Positions 30,001-40,258 of a stretch of 64,000 nucleotides of DNA are shown here, piece by piece. The position numbers and the translations under genes were made by a program. Location of the stretch: assembly GCA_030141605.1 (NCBI GenBank), contig JAQGDQ010000024.1, positions 1,071,501-1,135,500 of the forward strand. Reading direction: 5' to 3'. The stretch comes from Tubiluchus corallicola. Its lineage: Eukaryota > Priapulida > Priapulimorpha > Priapulimorphida > Tubiluchidae. Positions within the stretch are counted from its first letter, which is position 1. Every line of letters starts with the position of its first letter. Below the pieces are notes generated by a model, which saw nothing but the letters and a program-made list of their open reading frames with translations, did not search any database and had not been told where the DNA came from.

Positions 30001-33000
30001 GATAAACGGTCATTGGCTATGCAGTCAAATTTGAACAATGAACATGTTATTATGCAAATGCACTTAAAAAGTTGACACTGAATAGCAACAATCTGAATGC
30101 AAAGGATAGAGATGCAAAACTATATGACTACATCAACGATTAAGAAACTAGTACGTAAATGTTCTGCATACAAGGAACCTATATTGGAAAAAAATAGAAA
30201 GTGGTATGCCAAAGCTTTACATATTCAGGAGATGTCAGCTGCTACATTACATCATTTGATAAATTTCTTTTAAACAACAATTTTTATAACTCCATAAAAC
30301 AAACTTATATAAAACTTTGAAAAGTATTGCTTTCTGAAATATAATTCGAAACTGCACATTACTTAAAAAGCTACTTACTCCGATGCAAAAAGGGTGTCCA
30401 TTAATATCAGCAAAGGGTGCTTTAACACGACTCCATATACCACCCTTATCAAATGTAATGAGTGAAATAGTAGAAGCCAAGTTCATGGAGTCACCTTGAG
30501 CCTGTGATGCGATGTAGACTCCTCGCAGACCTTCAACCTTATGAAAATCTGCAAATGTCTCCTCCACAAAAATGCTGAAAACATCAAATGCAATATACAG
30601 TATAAAAGCCTGGTATGGTATAAATATAATTACATATCATTTATTTATTACTTACACACACTTATTAAACAAAATATTGCTTGCCGTTTTCTAAATAATT
30701 CATTACAATTTTTAGTATGTTAAGCTGGACATCAAAAACAAACATGAGCTGTAGACTACCTACAGTACTAGGCTAAGAATTTTTTTATGTACCTTAGCCA
30801 TGTATCTTTCGATTTGTTGGGATTTATATAGACAATATTTTCTAATGAAAGTGAAAACCGTGTTCCCTGAACGTCAGAAATGTACAGGTTTGTCTTCATA
30901 TTGTCGTGATTCACACAAGCAAACACTTGGTCCTCCGATGCATCGGGAATGTAATAATCCTTGAAAGAAAACGAGAAATGAAATACAAGGACCCTGCTTA
31001 TAAAAAAGTAACTATTTTACAAACATTATGAATTTTTTTTATCATTAATGCAATAGGCATATTCAGTACCAATACAAAAGCACAACCATAGATATTAGCA
31101 TCTAGCAAGTATAGTAAAAGTTTTATAGTTTTGTGCTAAACTGTTTACCCAGTACATACCAATTCTTCTAAGCCTCCAGGAAATAATGCGCGACGAAACG
31201 CACCCCGATCATAAGAAACCCACAACTGAAGAGTCTCATTTTTTGCACCATATAACTTCTGCAAAAAAAAACGAATAAACATGCTCCTGATGTGCTTTAT
31301 GTTTTTCTAAAATTACATGAAGACCTTAAAGACAACGATAGTCTATCAACACATCCTTGTTATTAGTGGCCACGTTAACTTGTTCAGTATTTTATGTTGA
31401 ATTTTATCACTGCTGCTAAGTACATGATTTTGTGATGCCACATCACTAATACTGAATGTACATGGGCTCCAAAGAAATTGCATGGACACAGTTATCTCAT
31501 ACAAACTGAATACTTTGTTTCTAAACAAAGGTAACAAACCAAAACAAAAATAACAGGCATAAGTACAATAGATTCTTCTCTACTTTTGTGACAATAAGCA
31601 AAATGATTTAAATCCTTTCAAACAGCTTACAATTTTTATTGTATAGGATCCATTCCCGATCCTAAAAACACTTTTATTTTTTTGTTTTTTTACACATTTG
31701 GTAAGCGGCAAACTAAAATACAACACTCGAAGGCAAGGGCTACTTATTGATGACTACTGACAGCAAAAGCAGGACTAGAATATGGCTCACTATAATGGCT
31801 ATTCTCTATGATGAGACACTGAACCAGCAGAAGCACCTTAGCCAAGTCCCTCTCTAAGGCAAGTCAGGATGATGAACAAAACCTCCCACAGCATGTACAG
31901 AGAACCTGACGGGTACACACTCCCTTCACTGATGGTTTGCTTAACTTCTATAACTAAGCACACAACATGGCTTTCAACTGTTCACCTCATCGCATTATTA
32001 CTATCATTATTTTATTATTGCAGTTTTATTTCTAGATAATCTTATCCAACAATGCATCCATGTGCACTTATTAAGTTTATAAAGTTAGTTTGGTCAATTT
32101 CTTTATTATATAGTATACATAAACATTGCAGTAAATCACTACATTAGCTATTTTGGATTTCTCTAGCAAGAAACCAAATCATATACACGTATATGAGTCA
32201 AGCATGTAATATAACACTTGTAAGCATCCAAATGGTTCCTGAATAAACAATTAAGCATTAATTTTTTTCGAACGACCACAAACATTTATTCACTGCAACA
32301 GTGTGTACACTGTAAAAATACTCGTGTTTATCTTGGAAGCGAACATGCCCAAGACTTAATGCACATGCCCATGCCCACCAACTTAATCAATCAAGTAAAA
32401 TAACTATAGTAATGAATGCCCCAGAATAATCTACAGAAATAACACCGAAAAATGTGTTTGAAATTCTCTTCACCTACGACATTGCACTGCTGACTGATCT
32501 TACTTTCATAAATAAATTTCAACGAAACAAATAAACCTAGTTACGGACACTTAGTATTACAATGCAATTTCCTCTTTATTTGTTTTTTAGAAAAAATTTA
32601 GTAAAGGCTGACGAAGGCATTAGTATTCAAAACCGCATATAAAATTAGCCAAGCAAACAGCACTCAGTAGGCTATTCAACTAACATACACAAAGTTATTA
32701 ACCAGTTAAGTACACAGTCTTAAACAAATTTACACACAAAGTGTTTAGATAGACTTTGTAAACAGAGAACAGGAAGCCGGAATAGTACCAGTAAAATCAA
32801 ACACAACGTTCAGAAAGTGGACGTCGCAAAAGTTATGGTCATCTGGCACAATCAAAATACATGTACTGAATATAACAACAATAGTGAACTGAAACTTAGG
32901 ATTACCAAAACGAAAAACACATATGACTATCATTAATTTTTACCAGCATCTAGAGAAAATACGTGAAAATTTAGTAAAATTAGTACGATACCCAGACTAA

Positions 33001-36000
33001 TCAGTTCAACTTCTTTGGATATAGTTTTAAGACTACATTTGTTTAAAACATATTGGTAACATAGCTTAATCAATACTAACGGCAATAAGCAAGACATTTG
33101 AAAGAAACAGTATAAACAGACTATTGCAACACTGTATGTAGATGTGAAAGCTTACCGCTTTTTTTGTAGCAAACATGTACTTATCACGAACTTCGAAGTC
33201 CACAACATTTTCCATCAGTATTGCTCGATCTTCGACGAAAAAATCTTCCGATCTAAACACAGTGGATAAACCAGAGGGATCTACTCTTTCCACAAAGATT
33301 GTGTCTGTACTATCATATGGAGATATTCCCCTGGAAACAAGAAACACTCATTTTGAAAGCACTTCAAACCATATGCAACATTTAGTTCTTCTGCGTATTG
33401 CAGTACTTAAATTTCAGCAAGCTGCACCTGTAAATATCATAGTTACCAGTATAAATATCATGGTTACCATCATATTGTTTACCAGCAATACACATCTTGA
33501 TAAAGAATTACAGTCACCAAGATAACAAAAACCACAACTCACCAGAAGAAAGACTTAACGCCATACTGTAAAACCTTCCAAGTGGCGCCAAAATTTCGAC
33601 TTATCCATAACTGCAACAAAAACGCAATAACAGACTATAAAAAACAAAACACATTTATCATGATTTAAAAATCAAAAGAATGCATTAATGTCAACAGTTA
33701 AATGTAGTAAATTGAAAAATCATTTCATTTTAAAGTGAGTAAACGGAAAACTTACTTTAAATGCTTTAACATGCTTTAACTAATCATCATTAACGTTATG
33801 GCAAAAAGGCGATTAAAGCACAAATTTATGCTAAGTCTTTTACTGAGCAAGTGCCACCTACCCTTTTAAGAGCATCATCTTCGTCAGTTCCTAATATGAT
33901 GGCAGAGTTCTCGGAATGCATGGAAACGTCTGTTGGTTTGAATGGACAATCAAACATCTCAAATGAATGACCGTAGTCGTCTGTAGTAATTGTTTTGTTG
34001 TGCAATATATCAGTAAATACATACTGAAAAAATACAGCAGTTTGTAGTAAATAAAAAAGATTAATTTTAATAGTATTATAGCTAAACATTAACAGCTACA
34101 ACTTACTAGCAGTTAATTTGCAGAAAAGTTACAGAATTACAGATCATAAACTAGAAATAACAGCAACATGATGTCAATCATTTTTAACCTACATCCAGTT
34201 ACACAGATATTTTAAAAGCAGTGTGCCCTGAGGCCAAAATCTCTATACACAAATATTTAGCAATTTGGTAAGAGGATCAGTCAAAAATATAAAAGGCACA
34301 AACTAAAGTGAATAAAGGGTGGTACCAATTTGTTTAAATGTTTGCAAGTTTGGCCGATACTAACAAAACTAATTCTAATTTCATCATGTAAAATGTCCTA
34401 AACTGCATAGAAATGAAAATTTTGGATAATAAATTTAATTTTTAAGACAAAATAGCCTGGAGGGAGATTAGCACAATAAACAATTTTATAGCCTATATGA
34501 CTGTATATATTCTGTTTGACGTCATGTGTGTAGAAACTTATGTTGGTCAATATCCAGAGATGAACACAATCAAATGCAAATCTAGCCAGTTAAAGTCGCG
34601 AATCTCTTACAATGTGGGGTAACAGAAAACAATGATGCAATTATCTAAAGAGAATAACTAGGAATAATTTTATGTAACAGAAATATTATCACGTGTACAA
34701 AATACCACACATGCATTCATATGCAAAAGCACATTAATAACAAGTATTTACTTACATGGCTATTAAAAACTGGGCTATTATAAAAGTAGTTAATCACAGT
34801 ATTTGGCATGAAACGATTCTGCTTTTCCACAAATGTTGCTCCGTAATCATAAGAGAAGAAAACTTGACTAGTGGATTTGTTAGTTGGTGTAATGTCCCTA
34901 GCTAAGGCAACAATAACATCACTTCCTTCTCCAGCCCAATGTGTTATCAACTGGTGATGGGTATCATTTAACTGTGTCTGAAAATAAAAAAAAGGTCATT
35001 CTGCAAAACTATAAACAAAGAAAATTATCACATTAAATGTAATTTCATAACACTACTACTTGGTTAAAGTATTTATCAGACAATCCTATGCTGCATGAAG
35101 TATAATCATATAGTCAATCAGCTTTCAATACACTTTCTTTTCACAGGTTATACTACTTAAAATTACATACTGCACAGCTGTTTCCCACAGTAAAAGTGCT
35201 AAAATATTACTGAGTTTATAAAGGAAAGTTATAGGACTTCAGGGACGTTAGGCTTATTTCATTGCTTGCAAAAAACATTAGAAGGATTTAGTAATAAAAA
35301 TGTGATAAACTTCATGTAAGTAGTAATAAGATCATGTTAAAGTTTCAACAATTTCATGCTAGGACACTCCCACTTTGAATGCTTATTCTTCCACCAATGA
35401 TGTCGTTTATTGGTAACGAAAGGCACCACACTGTCAAATTCCGTCAAAAGCAAAATTTAAGTTTTTACAAAAAATTTTCTGATATTTTTGCAGGAACATT
35501 AGGTAAGCTGCAATAATTTTAAGCAGTGAATGCACGCTTATGAAAAACCAATATGTGCTTATGAAAAGCCATGAAGTCCGCCGGTTATATCAAAATTTTT
35601 ATGAGAATGGCAGATACCACAGTTCCTGAAAATTTTCGTGCAGCAGTAGTATAGATTAACTGCATGTAATATAGATAATTTTTGCAAGGTTCTTTGTTAT
35701 GTGTAAACAATAACAGGGAAATAAACCCAAAATGCTAAGTAACTTGTCCTTTCTATTTGGCTCAGCAATGCAGCAGCTAAATAAAATGAATACACAAAAT
35801 TAAAGAAGATCTTACTATAAATCGCAAAAGCAAATCTAAAGTTTTTAGCAAACTCATTCAAACGTAAACTTGGATGCAACATGTGGACAAACTTAGTGGG
35901 GATGCTAGGGTAGGGTAACCAGTATACTCAGCTGAATAGTCAAATGCCAAAAATATATCAAACTTTAATTTTATTTAATACTAAGTTTAAAGTATTTTAA

Positions 36001-37743
36001 TACTTTTATTTAAAAATGACACTACTGCACCTGTACCATCATGTAAAATAAAGCATGCATTATAATAAAAATAAGGTGTCATGCAGAGGCAGACCCAAGA
36101 CAATTATAGAACCAACTAGGATTGAGGCAGTTGTGGGGTGGGGGTGGGACCAGGGGAAGAAGGTAGGTTGCAGCAAAAGAGCCGCAGAGCTGTACAAAGA
36201 TTTGAAAAGACTTGTAAAGTGTCAATTTTATTAGAATTTATACCACCTACATGTAGTGAATACACACCGAGCACACACAGAATTGTGATTTAAAGCTGTG
36301 ATGTTTAGCAAGATAGTGCTAGGTACTGTTCCTCAAAATTTCTTAGAACTATATTAAGAAGGGAGCCTCTGATTTTGTTTGGCTTACTGTTTCTATCACT
36401 TGGCTAGGGCACAACTTGAAGACAATAAATCTGCAAAATATCTCAGTCACTGAGCACTTCTTACACCTGATGTTGCATAACTAATAAATGAAGTATTTTT
36501 GAGTGTCATAAAGTAACTAAACCGTGAAGTTTTTAAGATATTAGCATATGACTTGTACTGGTTGGCAACTAGGTGGCAAGGCCAGTTGCCATGGTCGAAG
36601 AGTACTTGAAGCCAATCACAAATCAGTAAATCAGCTTTTAAGTTGGAACTGTATAGTGCAATTTTAGTACTGTCGATCGATAAAGCTTGAAAGGCTTGCT
36701 GTGATGATACATAAATCAAAATCTTATCTTCGTGGTAGCAGGCCTATTTATAGAAAGAGATTGCCACAATAACAATTATACAGATATGATACAATTGCAA
36801 CTGGACATTCTGGCAAGCTTTTGAATACGATGCAGTTCATAGGGACAAATTGTAGTGTATGCAGGTGCGCAGAAAAAATATTACGTCAAATAATAATTAG
36901 GTTGATACTTTGATAAATATTAGAATGTGGAATGATTTTGTCGCTTTTACTAATAAAGAGATGCATTTAAACTTTTTTTTATCAAAATTTTGAGAAAAGA
37001 TAATTTAAGCAAATATTTGGGTCGATCTGCCAGAAGTATCCTGCAGACTACGTCCATCAATCCGCAAAGTCTTTCCAACCCTGGTCTCATGCATAACTAT
37101 GTATTATAACAGATTTTGCTAATTATTAGTCAGTGGCATATATAGAGTAAATCACTATTAAATAGATTTTTTGCGACATTACTTCCTGTTGTCAGTTGTG
37201 TACACATAACAATAAATTAACCTGTTCTTCAGTCTTCACATCAAAAGGTAAAATAGTGTTAGATTGTATTTATCCCTACCCCTCTTCTTAACATTTAAAC
37301 TAAATATCTTTATTACCACTTTCCCAATTTGTTTATATATATATATACTTGTTTACAATGTTACTAAAACACGTTTTGCCAATTAAAAACACAAATTTAA
37401 GCTGGAGAATGATATTGATCCTGGTTCTCGTCAAAAGTAAAAAGCAACAACAATATACCGTCGTAATCTCCGGACTGTGTTCGTTATCTGGAAGGGATCG
37501 CTTAGTTCTAATTTGTCCGGTATGCAGTACGAGATTTTCAACTTCAGAGTTTGATCTAATTCCATTAGCAATTATTTGTCGCATTCCTTTCCCCAAACGC
37601 TCTTCTTCAGTTAATGGTGGAAAGTGAAGCGTTGTTGGCTTTAGGCCATGTCTAATTGCGCCTAACTGTCTTACGAATAAAGATAACAAACAAAAATAAA
37701 ACACCAAAACAAACACATGTTTCTGTTTCCACAACATCGCCAT
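1..37743 (-). CDS. SORL1: SORL1/SorLA-type sorting receptor, 38 exons, 3' end outside window
   Basis: Type I receptor that, in known family members, sorts cargo such as APP and lipoprotein-related ligands between Golgi, endosomes and surface. Seen here: 38 minus-strand exons that chain without a phase clash into 2049 codons, in the family's fixed order: signal peptide and propeptide, VPS10, five-to-six-blade YWTD propeller, EGF, LDLa cluster, six FN3. The start is the first ATG (37743), followed by a hydrophobic leader. The RTKR site at residues 79-82 marks propeptide removal, as in vertebrate SorLA. Vertebrate SorLA is about 2200 residues, so only the last FN3 half, membrane helix and tail are missing beyond position 1. 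Exon positions are given in the block entries below. Oddities: nine LDLa instead of the eleven known in human, one GC donor, a duplicated LDLa exon, a nested gene in intron 36. Introns not listed separately showed nothing recognisable. Confidence 0.95.
18..88 (-). tRNA. tRNA-Gly-like sequence, probably pseudogene or SINE head
   Basis: The complement reads like a tRNA: A-box-like TGGTGTAATG, the segment AGCATAGCTGCCT typical of tRNA-Gly(UCC), and a perfect B box GGTTCGAGTCC. The anticodon loop is CTGGAAA, which would read GGA (serine), whereas the body resembles glycine tRNA and has no long variable arm. The T stem pairs at only about three of five positions and the acceptor stem relies on wobble pairs. 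I therefore consider it a degenerate tRNA or a tRNA-derived retroposon in the SORL1 intron beyond exon 38. Confidence 0.4.
245..15866 (-). CDS. SORL1: SORL1 exons 27-38: FN3 domains 1-6 (last incomplete)
   Basis: Exons 15743-15866, 15284-15469, 14258-14363, 13500-13604, 13036-13175, 12443-12552, 11482-11595, 11115-11237, 10458-10628, 9610-9713, 661-853, 245-345 (residues 1524-2049). Fibronectin III signatures: [55 protein letters not shown] with [22 protein letters not shown] with [26 protein letters not shown] with TYLLQIKIL, and [15 protein letters not shown]. Six domains match the human count. Exon 29 must start at an internal TAG acceptor (14364-14366 on the plus strand); the stronger CAG eight bases upstream would put a stop in frame. 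Exons 36 and 37 are separated by the 8.8-kb intron that holds the nested PTB gene. Confidence 0.9.
854..5268. other. SORL1 intron 36, distal part; no gene seen
   Basis: This part of the intron lies between exon 37 and the nested PTB gene. Open frames are short, AT-biased and without recognisable domains. A CACGTG E-box is present at 4995-5000, about 350 bp before the PTB start codon, and could belong to its promoter; this is only suggestive. Confidence 0.5.
5269..5330 (+). other. Possible 62-bp intron in the PTB gene leader
   Basis: A GTAAGT donor (5269-5274) and a TCTGTTACAG acceptor (5321-5330) face each other 19 bases before the ATG at 5350. Such an intron would make the 5' leader spliced while the coding part stays intact. 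It is much shorter than other introns in the window, so confidence is modest. Confidence 0.35.
5350..6096 (+). CDS. PTB/PID-domain adaptor, ARH (LDLRAP1)-like, nested in SORL1 intron
   Basis: Single uninterrupted frame of 248 residues. A hydrophilic N-terminal region (1-70; Ser/Asn/Lys-rich, [14 protein letters not shown]) precedes a PTB domain at about 72-202: FHVKYLGF (first strand), [33 protein letters not shown] and the C-terminal helix [20 protein letters not shown]. The helix and the SYG-QDT-RVFA core resemble ARH/LDLRAP1, with GULP, Numb and FAM43 as more distant alternatives. PTB proteins of this class bind NPxY-type tails of lipoprotein receptors. The C-terminal tail is short and acidic ([14 protein letters not shown]) and shows no clathrin box or AP-2 FxDxF motif, so an endocytic role is not shown. 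The ATG at 5350 follows an in-frame TAG-containing leader. It is encoded opposite to SORL1 and lacks coding introns, which suggests a retrocopy origin; FAM43 genes are also intronless. Confidence 0.85.
   Translation: MALNQQERRSSNDSNSSTKKDSPSNTAFKLFKKLGIKDKDEVTMKNEHEKNNEVMTNGSPDHKQTVDSLPQVFHVKYLGFRPAKGLWGIKHTRKPVEELVNATKKLKEGDMLPELQLHISEKGIHTCGVPDNKNNEFEEGLRPIDSISYGVQDTKYTRVFAMIVVNVEQSGVPTFACHAYVCTSRASARRMALTLALAFQEFGNQCSENKSNSNSPMIEKSQKLAIDLRSPEEIEQDLIADQELDSEA
6320..6339 (+). terminator. Two AATAAA poly(A) signals for the PTB gene
   Basis: AATAAA occurs at 6320-6325 and again at 6334-6339, about 230 bp after the TGA stop. Either could direct 3' end formation. The AT-rich background makes chance matches common. 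Confidence 0.5.
6340..9609. other. SORL1 intron 36, proximal part; possible promoter near 8.75 kb
   Basis: No confirmed gene. A perfect CRE palindrome TGACGTCA at 8749-8756 sits just before an ATG (8761) opening a 31-codon frame (8761-8856), in a patch with more CpG than its surroundings. A minus-strand 119-codon frame at 8004-8363 is F/I/L-rich and looks like AT-biased noncoding sequence. Confidence 0.4.
10679..10738. repeat. GATGAT-type microsatellite
   Basis: Imperfect GAT/GAC trinucleotide repeats with a few GAA and GCT units, in the SORL1 intron just upstream of exon 35 on the minus strand. Confidence 0.75.
11860..11960. repeat. CCCTGACTTTT-type interspersed repeat fragment
   Basis: The phrase TTTTCCCTGACT or a close variant occurs about four times in 100 bp, followed by TTTCCAGGACAGCCTG and GACTGTGGGAACCATGG. 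This looks like the end of a dispersed element in a SORL1 intron; no terminal inverted repeat partner was found. Confidence 0.45.
14726..15250. mobile_element. hAT-like MITE (CAGTGGCAGCTC termini)
   Basis: The ends are inverted repeats: CAGTGGCAGCTCTTG on the left, and CAGTGGCAGCTCGTGG when the right end is reverse-complemented. Runs of GCAGCACCCCC lie just inside both ends, a layout common in hAT elements. Flanking octamers GATGTCAC and GATAGCAA match at five of eight positions, a decayed target duplication. The 525-bp body has no transposase and lies in the intron between SORL1 exons 28 and 29. Confidence 0.7.
16298..20307 (-). CDS. SORL1: SORL1 exons 21-26: nine LDLa ligand-binding repeats
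   Basis: Exons 20108-20307, 19265-19410, 18610-19118, 17975-18122, 17234-17353, 16298-16456 (residues 1097-1523). Nine six-cysteine LDLa repeats are readable, most with the calcium cage (for example [82 protein letters not shown]). Exon 23 is unusual in carrying three complete repeats and most of a fourth without an intron. Ser/Thr-rich linkers separate several repeats ([30 protein letters not shown]), probable O-glycosylation stretches. Repeat 8 (exon 25) has [11 protein letters not shown], lacking the usual Trp before its fourth cysteine. Human SorLA has eleven repeats, so two are absent or unrecognised. An extra copy of exon 25 lies at 16951-17052. Confidence 0.93.
16770..17335. repeat. 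Tandem duplication, two 283-bp copies
   Basis: Copy 1 is 16770-17052 and copy 2 is 17053-17335; corresponding positions are offset by exactly 283 bases. I counted five mismatches (about 98% identity), which implies a recent event. The unit starts in the intron downstream of exon 25 (CAGTTTCAAAG) and ends inside the exon at CTCATCAC. The original exon start survives only after copy 2. Confidence 0.93.
16951..17052 (-). pseudogene. Extra copy of SORL1 LDLa exon 25, lacking its acceptor
   Basis: This is most of exon 25 (17234-17353) copied by the 283-bp tandem duplication. It retains the GTAAG donor at 16946-16950 and the reading frame from GDEFPCLF to EMFC, with one replacement (CDRHKNC versus CDGHKNC). 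It lacks the first 17 to 18 bases of the exon and the CTAG acceptor; the joined upstream sequence has no good polypyrimidine-AG. It is therefore probably skipped. Exon 25 is 120 bp, a multiple of three, so if a cryptic acceptor were used in the right phase the protein could gain a repeat. Function unproven. Confidence 0.75.
20983..21696. mobile_element. pogo/Tigger-like MITE in SORL1 intron
   Basis: Terminal inverted repeats CAGCAAGCCCTCACTTA and CAGTAGATCCTCACTTA (right end, complement) are flanked by TA on both sides (20981-20982 and 21697-21698), as expected of the Tc1/mariner-pogo group, whose members often start CAGTA..CCTC.CTTA. The 714-bp interior is noncoding, so it depended on a transposase from elsewhere. 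It lies between SORL1 exons 20 and 21. Confidence 0.7.
21693..21747. repeat. Short direct duplication at the pogo-like element end
   Basis: TACTGTATTATAAAA followed by AATGTGTGAGGACG is repeated about 30 bp later as TACTGTATTATAAAA followed by AATGTGTAG. The copy lies just outside the element's right terminus and duplicates its last bases. Confidence 0.6.
21808..21944 (-). CDS. SORL1: SORL1 exon 20: EGF-like module
   Basis: One exon, residues 1051-1096, with the Cys spacing of the EGF module that closes the YWTD propeller in SorLA and LDLR relatives ([31 protein letters not shown]). It enters with two bases completing a Gly codon and leaves in phase 0, fitting both neighbours. Confidence 0.9.
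22799..24141 (-). CDS. SORL1: SORL1 exons 16-19: YWTD beta-propeller
   Basis: Exons 23969-24141, 23564-23805, 23089-23350 and 22799-22934 encode residues 780-1050. LDLR class B repeats are plain: [60 protein letters not shown] and [13 protein letters not shown]. In LDLR-family receptors this propeller governs pH-dependent ligand release. The last exon ends at a GC donor (AG|GCAAGT at 22797-22798 on the complement) instead of GT; the phase of the next exon supports that call. The downstream EGF exon follows directly. Confidence 0.94.
24526..37743 (-). CDS. SORL1: SORL1 exons 1-15: signal, propeptide, VPS10 domain
   Basis: Exons 5' to 3': 37459-37743, 34756-34977, 33862-34023, 33543-33610, 33156-33330, 31160-31258, 30793-30959, 30379-30574, 29634-29819, 29123-29211, 28353-28531, 28026-28215, 26873-26995, 26686-26799, 24526-24608 (residues 1-779). 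Exon 1 encodes a hydrophobic leader to about residue 29, a basic propeptide and the RTKR processing site. The VPS10 propeller follows, with Asp-box-like turns ([23 protein letters not shown]) and family hallmarks [46 protein letters not shown] and DYKLWSPG. Exons 12-15 hold the Cys-rich 10CC segment ([19 protein letters not shown]). All splice sites are GT-AG and each phase matches the next. Vps10 ligand binding is a family property; no ligand can be inferred here. Confidence 0.95.
25495..25879. mobile_element. hAT-like MITE family A, copy 1
   Basis: Ends are CAGAGCTAGATTA (left) and CAGGGCCAGATTA (right, complement). The flanking 8-mers ATTATGAA (25487-25494) and ATTATGAT (25880-25887) match at seven of eight positions, the hAT-type 8-bp duplication. 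The 385-bp element contains about three diverged internal repeats of a TTTGAGATAAAGGGTCCTTG-type unit at 25621-25740 and no coding capacity. It lies in the SORL1 intron between exons 14 and 15. Confidence 0.85.
26309..26670. mobile_element. MITE family B (TAGGGRTGAGCAT ends), beside SORL1 exon 14
   Basis: The termini TAGGGGTGAGCAT and TAGGGATGAGCAT (complement) are inverted repeats. Flanking octamers CAAATAAC (26301-26308) and CAAATAGC (26671-26678) match at seven of eight positions, again a hAT-like duplication. The interior is rich in TTCGA/TCGAA motifs. The element ends 15 bp from the start of exon 14 (26686), leaving the GTAAGC donor intact. A related truncated copy is at about 57960-58280. 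Confidence 0.83.
34978..37458 (-). other. SORL1 intron 1; nothing recognised
   Basis: The 2.5-kb intron separates the signal/propeptide exon from the VPS10 exons. Short open frames on either strand show no domain or splice support. Long first introns often hold regulatory sequence, but I see no specific site to name. Confidence 0.4.
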
Positions 37744-40141
37744 ATTTACAACCTAACAACACTTGTACCAAAAATCTGGGGCAGAAAACTAGTGCGCAGA
37801 GATGCAAATCGAGACGGTGCAAATTACAAGCAAAATTAGCAAATATATTTTTGCACATCTCACTCAATTGGTTACTACCAATTCAAGCAAAGAGAAAAGT
37901 AAACAATGAAGTGCTACTGTTTATTATAATTAATTTGTAATCATGTTTGTAATGCGTATGTGCAAATCCGTTTACCTGACAAGTTGATTATATTCATCCG
38001 CACTCCTCAGATGGCATGATATATAAGCAAGTGAATTTACAGAATTATAAGATTAAATTAAAGAAATGAATGTTTACAAGCTGAAGTTTAGGTTAAAATG
38101 CAGCGAATCATCTGTATAATGTTGATTGTTAAAAAGCTGCGTAATTTTAAAGTAACCCGAATATCTGAATTCATTAAACAAGATAATTATAATAATAGAG
38201 TAGGCCTATAGCAAAGAATAGGGACCACACGTTTTCCTACACTTTGCCTATAGTTTGAGATTTATTTATTACACTTAAAAGCATAAAATGCACTTTGGTG
38301 TTAAAATAAAAAAATTAAAATTTGAAAAATCACATACACGATATTAACATAATTATACCGAAGCATTTACGAAATCACTATATACAATGTACAATCACAT
38401 ATGAATGCAAATTTACAATAAGTCATAATTATTGTACAATAATTAATTAACTGCACAGATTAGATCTCCTTTGTAAGACAAAGGTAATCCCAAATACTGT
38501 CACAGACATTTTACAAGGCAGCAGTGTGTGAAAGCAGCCTCCGAAGCTTATAATCATACGTAATATGTAATACTATTATATAAAATGCGGTACTGTTTGC
38601 TTGCTATGGTATGCAGACCTCTAGTGGGCATATCATCCCTGCATGCAAATGCTGTCTAGGCTTTGGTCCTTGGATGGTCTTAGTGGCTTAGAATTAGATC
38701 ATAGTGACAATATCTTTGCGGTTTGTACTAAACGTTATACATGTATTAGGCTATCAGTCACCCAATATGAGCCTACCTATCTTCTATTAAAAGTTTTATG
38801 GCCATAGTGGCTTTATGTAATAATATCCACCCACCATAATTTTACTTCTAGTACCATTATCCCAAGTAAAATACCGGTGCTCAACAGGTAAGTTGGCTAC
38901 AAGTCTACATAGCGAAATTTGAATCAGGAGGCCTACAAGTTGCATACATTTAATTAAATAGGCCTTCTATATAAATAACTAACTAAATTATCCAATTTGT
39001 GGGTGTACATGTTTGGTTAATCCATGGCTGTTAATTTCGTTAGGGATGTTAATATAGATGTTCAACGTTGATAAGCCCAAAATAATGAACGTAACGTCTT
39101 TTGTTAAACAACGACTAACCAACACTTTATCACCTGTGAATTGAAGTTTGCGTTAAAAAATCAGCAGCTGTTTTTGTATTGTTTGTAAGTGACACCTACA
39201 TCGTAAATGATATTTTTCTGCACTCTACATGCAAAATGTATATGGCCGCGTAAACCTAACAGAAACACAATATAAGTAGACTTATATACGTCTTAATTAA
39301 GATTTTCTTCTGTTTTTATCCCTGTGGGATGTAAGCACAGTTAAGTGTAATATACAAATATTTATTTTTTTAATATTTTATTATTTGTATGCTACTATGT
39401 TCGTCTCTTGCAAAACAAACAAACGAAGTTTTGCAAGAGTTAAAGCAAACACAATAATGTAAAGTAGATCGAGAGAAATCATATTATATAATATACATGG
39501 GCCTAATTATTCGTTCGAGTTTTTATAGTGAACACCTTGTGGTTCTTTTGATAAATTTATGGAATGAAACTTATCAGTTATAAACTACAATGCATTCACA
39601 CTCACGCACGCTCGCACTGTCACGTATGTAAACAACACGCACGCATGCACGTACGTAATACAAATATATTAAAAACTGAGAGTTATTCTTCATCTGATGC
39701 ATGGTTTCGGAAGGCTACTCAAGCAAATCCATCATGTGGCTGAGCTGCATCCTAGGCGACTTGCAAAATTGCCACAAGCAAAGCAATAGGATTTCTAGTC
39801 GCCAAGCCTTTGTTATGTAGTCCCCTCGTAGTGTTATCAGAGTTCAATTTCCTCCGTAAAATGTAGTTAGCAAGATCATCGTTTTTTAAGCATTTTATAT
39901 CGTGAGCGTTTGTCGTTGAGAACAATGCACGAAGCTTGCAGCTTTTCGAAGGTAAGTTGTTTTATCGTAAATGTAAACTTAGAAAAATAATTATTCTAGC
40001 CTATATTATGTACTACATCTATAAGTAGCTGTTAGTATAGTATTAATTCATTTGTATCATGATAACAGGCATGAAGGCCTATAGTCATTAGTCAGTGTGA
40101 ATACTAATGCTAATCGCGTCTTAAGGTATTCAAACTTATGT

Positions 40142-40178
40142 GAGGGAGAAGAAGGCAAAAGAAAGAAAAAGAAAAAGG

Positions 40179-40240
<62 letters not shown>

Positions 40241-40258
40241 AGAGAGAAGAGAAAGAGA
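40142..40258 (+). repeat. Polypurine tract with (AG)26 and G run
   Basis: A nearly uninterrupted purine strand contains 26 AG dinucleotides (40181-40232) followed by nine G (40232-40240) and further AG/AAG sequence. Mirror-symmetric purine tracts of this kind can form triplex DNA and are length-polymorphic. Confidence 0.9.

Noticed and set aside
33175-33525. 116-codon plus-strand frame over SORL1 exon 5
   Set aside because: It is antisense to a confirmed VPS10 exon and extends into intron without recognisable protein features.
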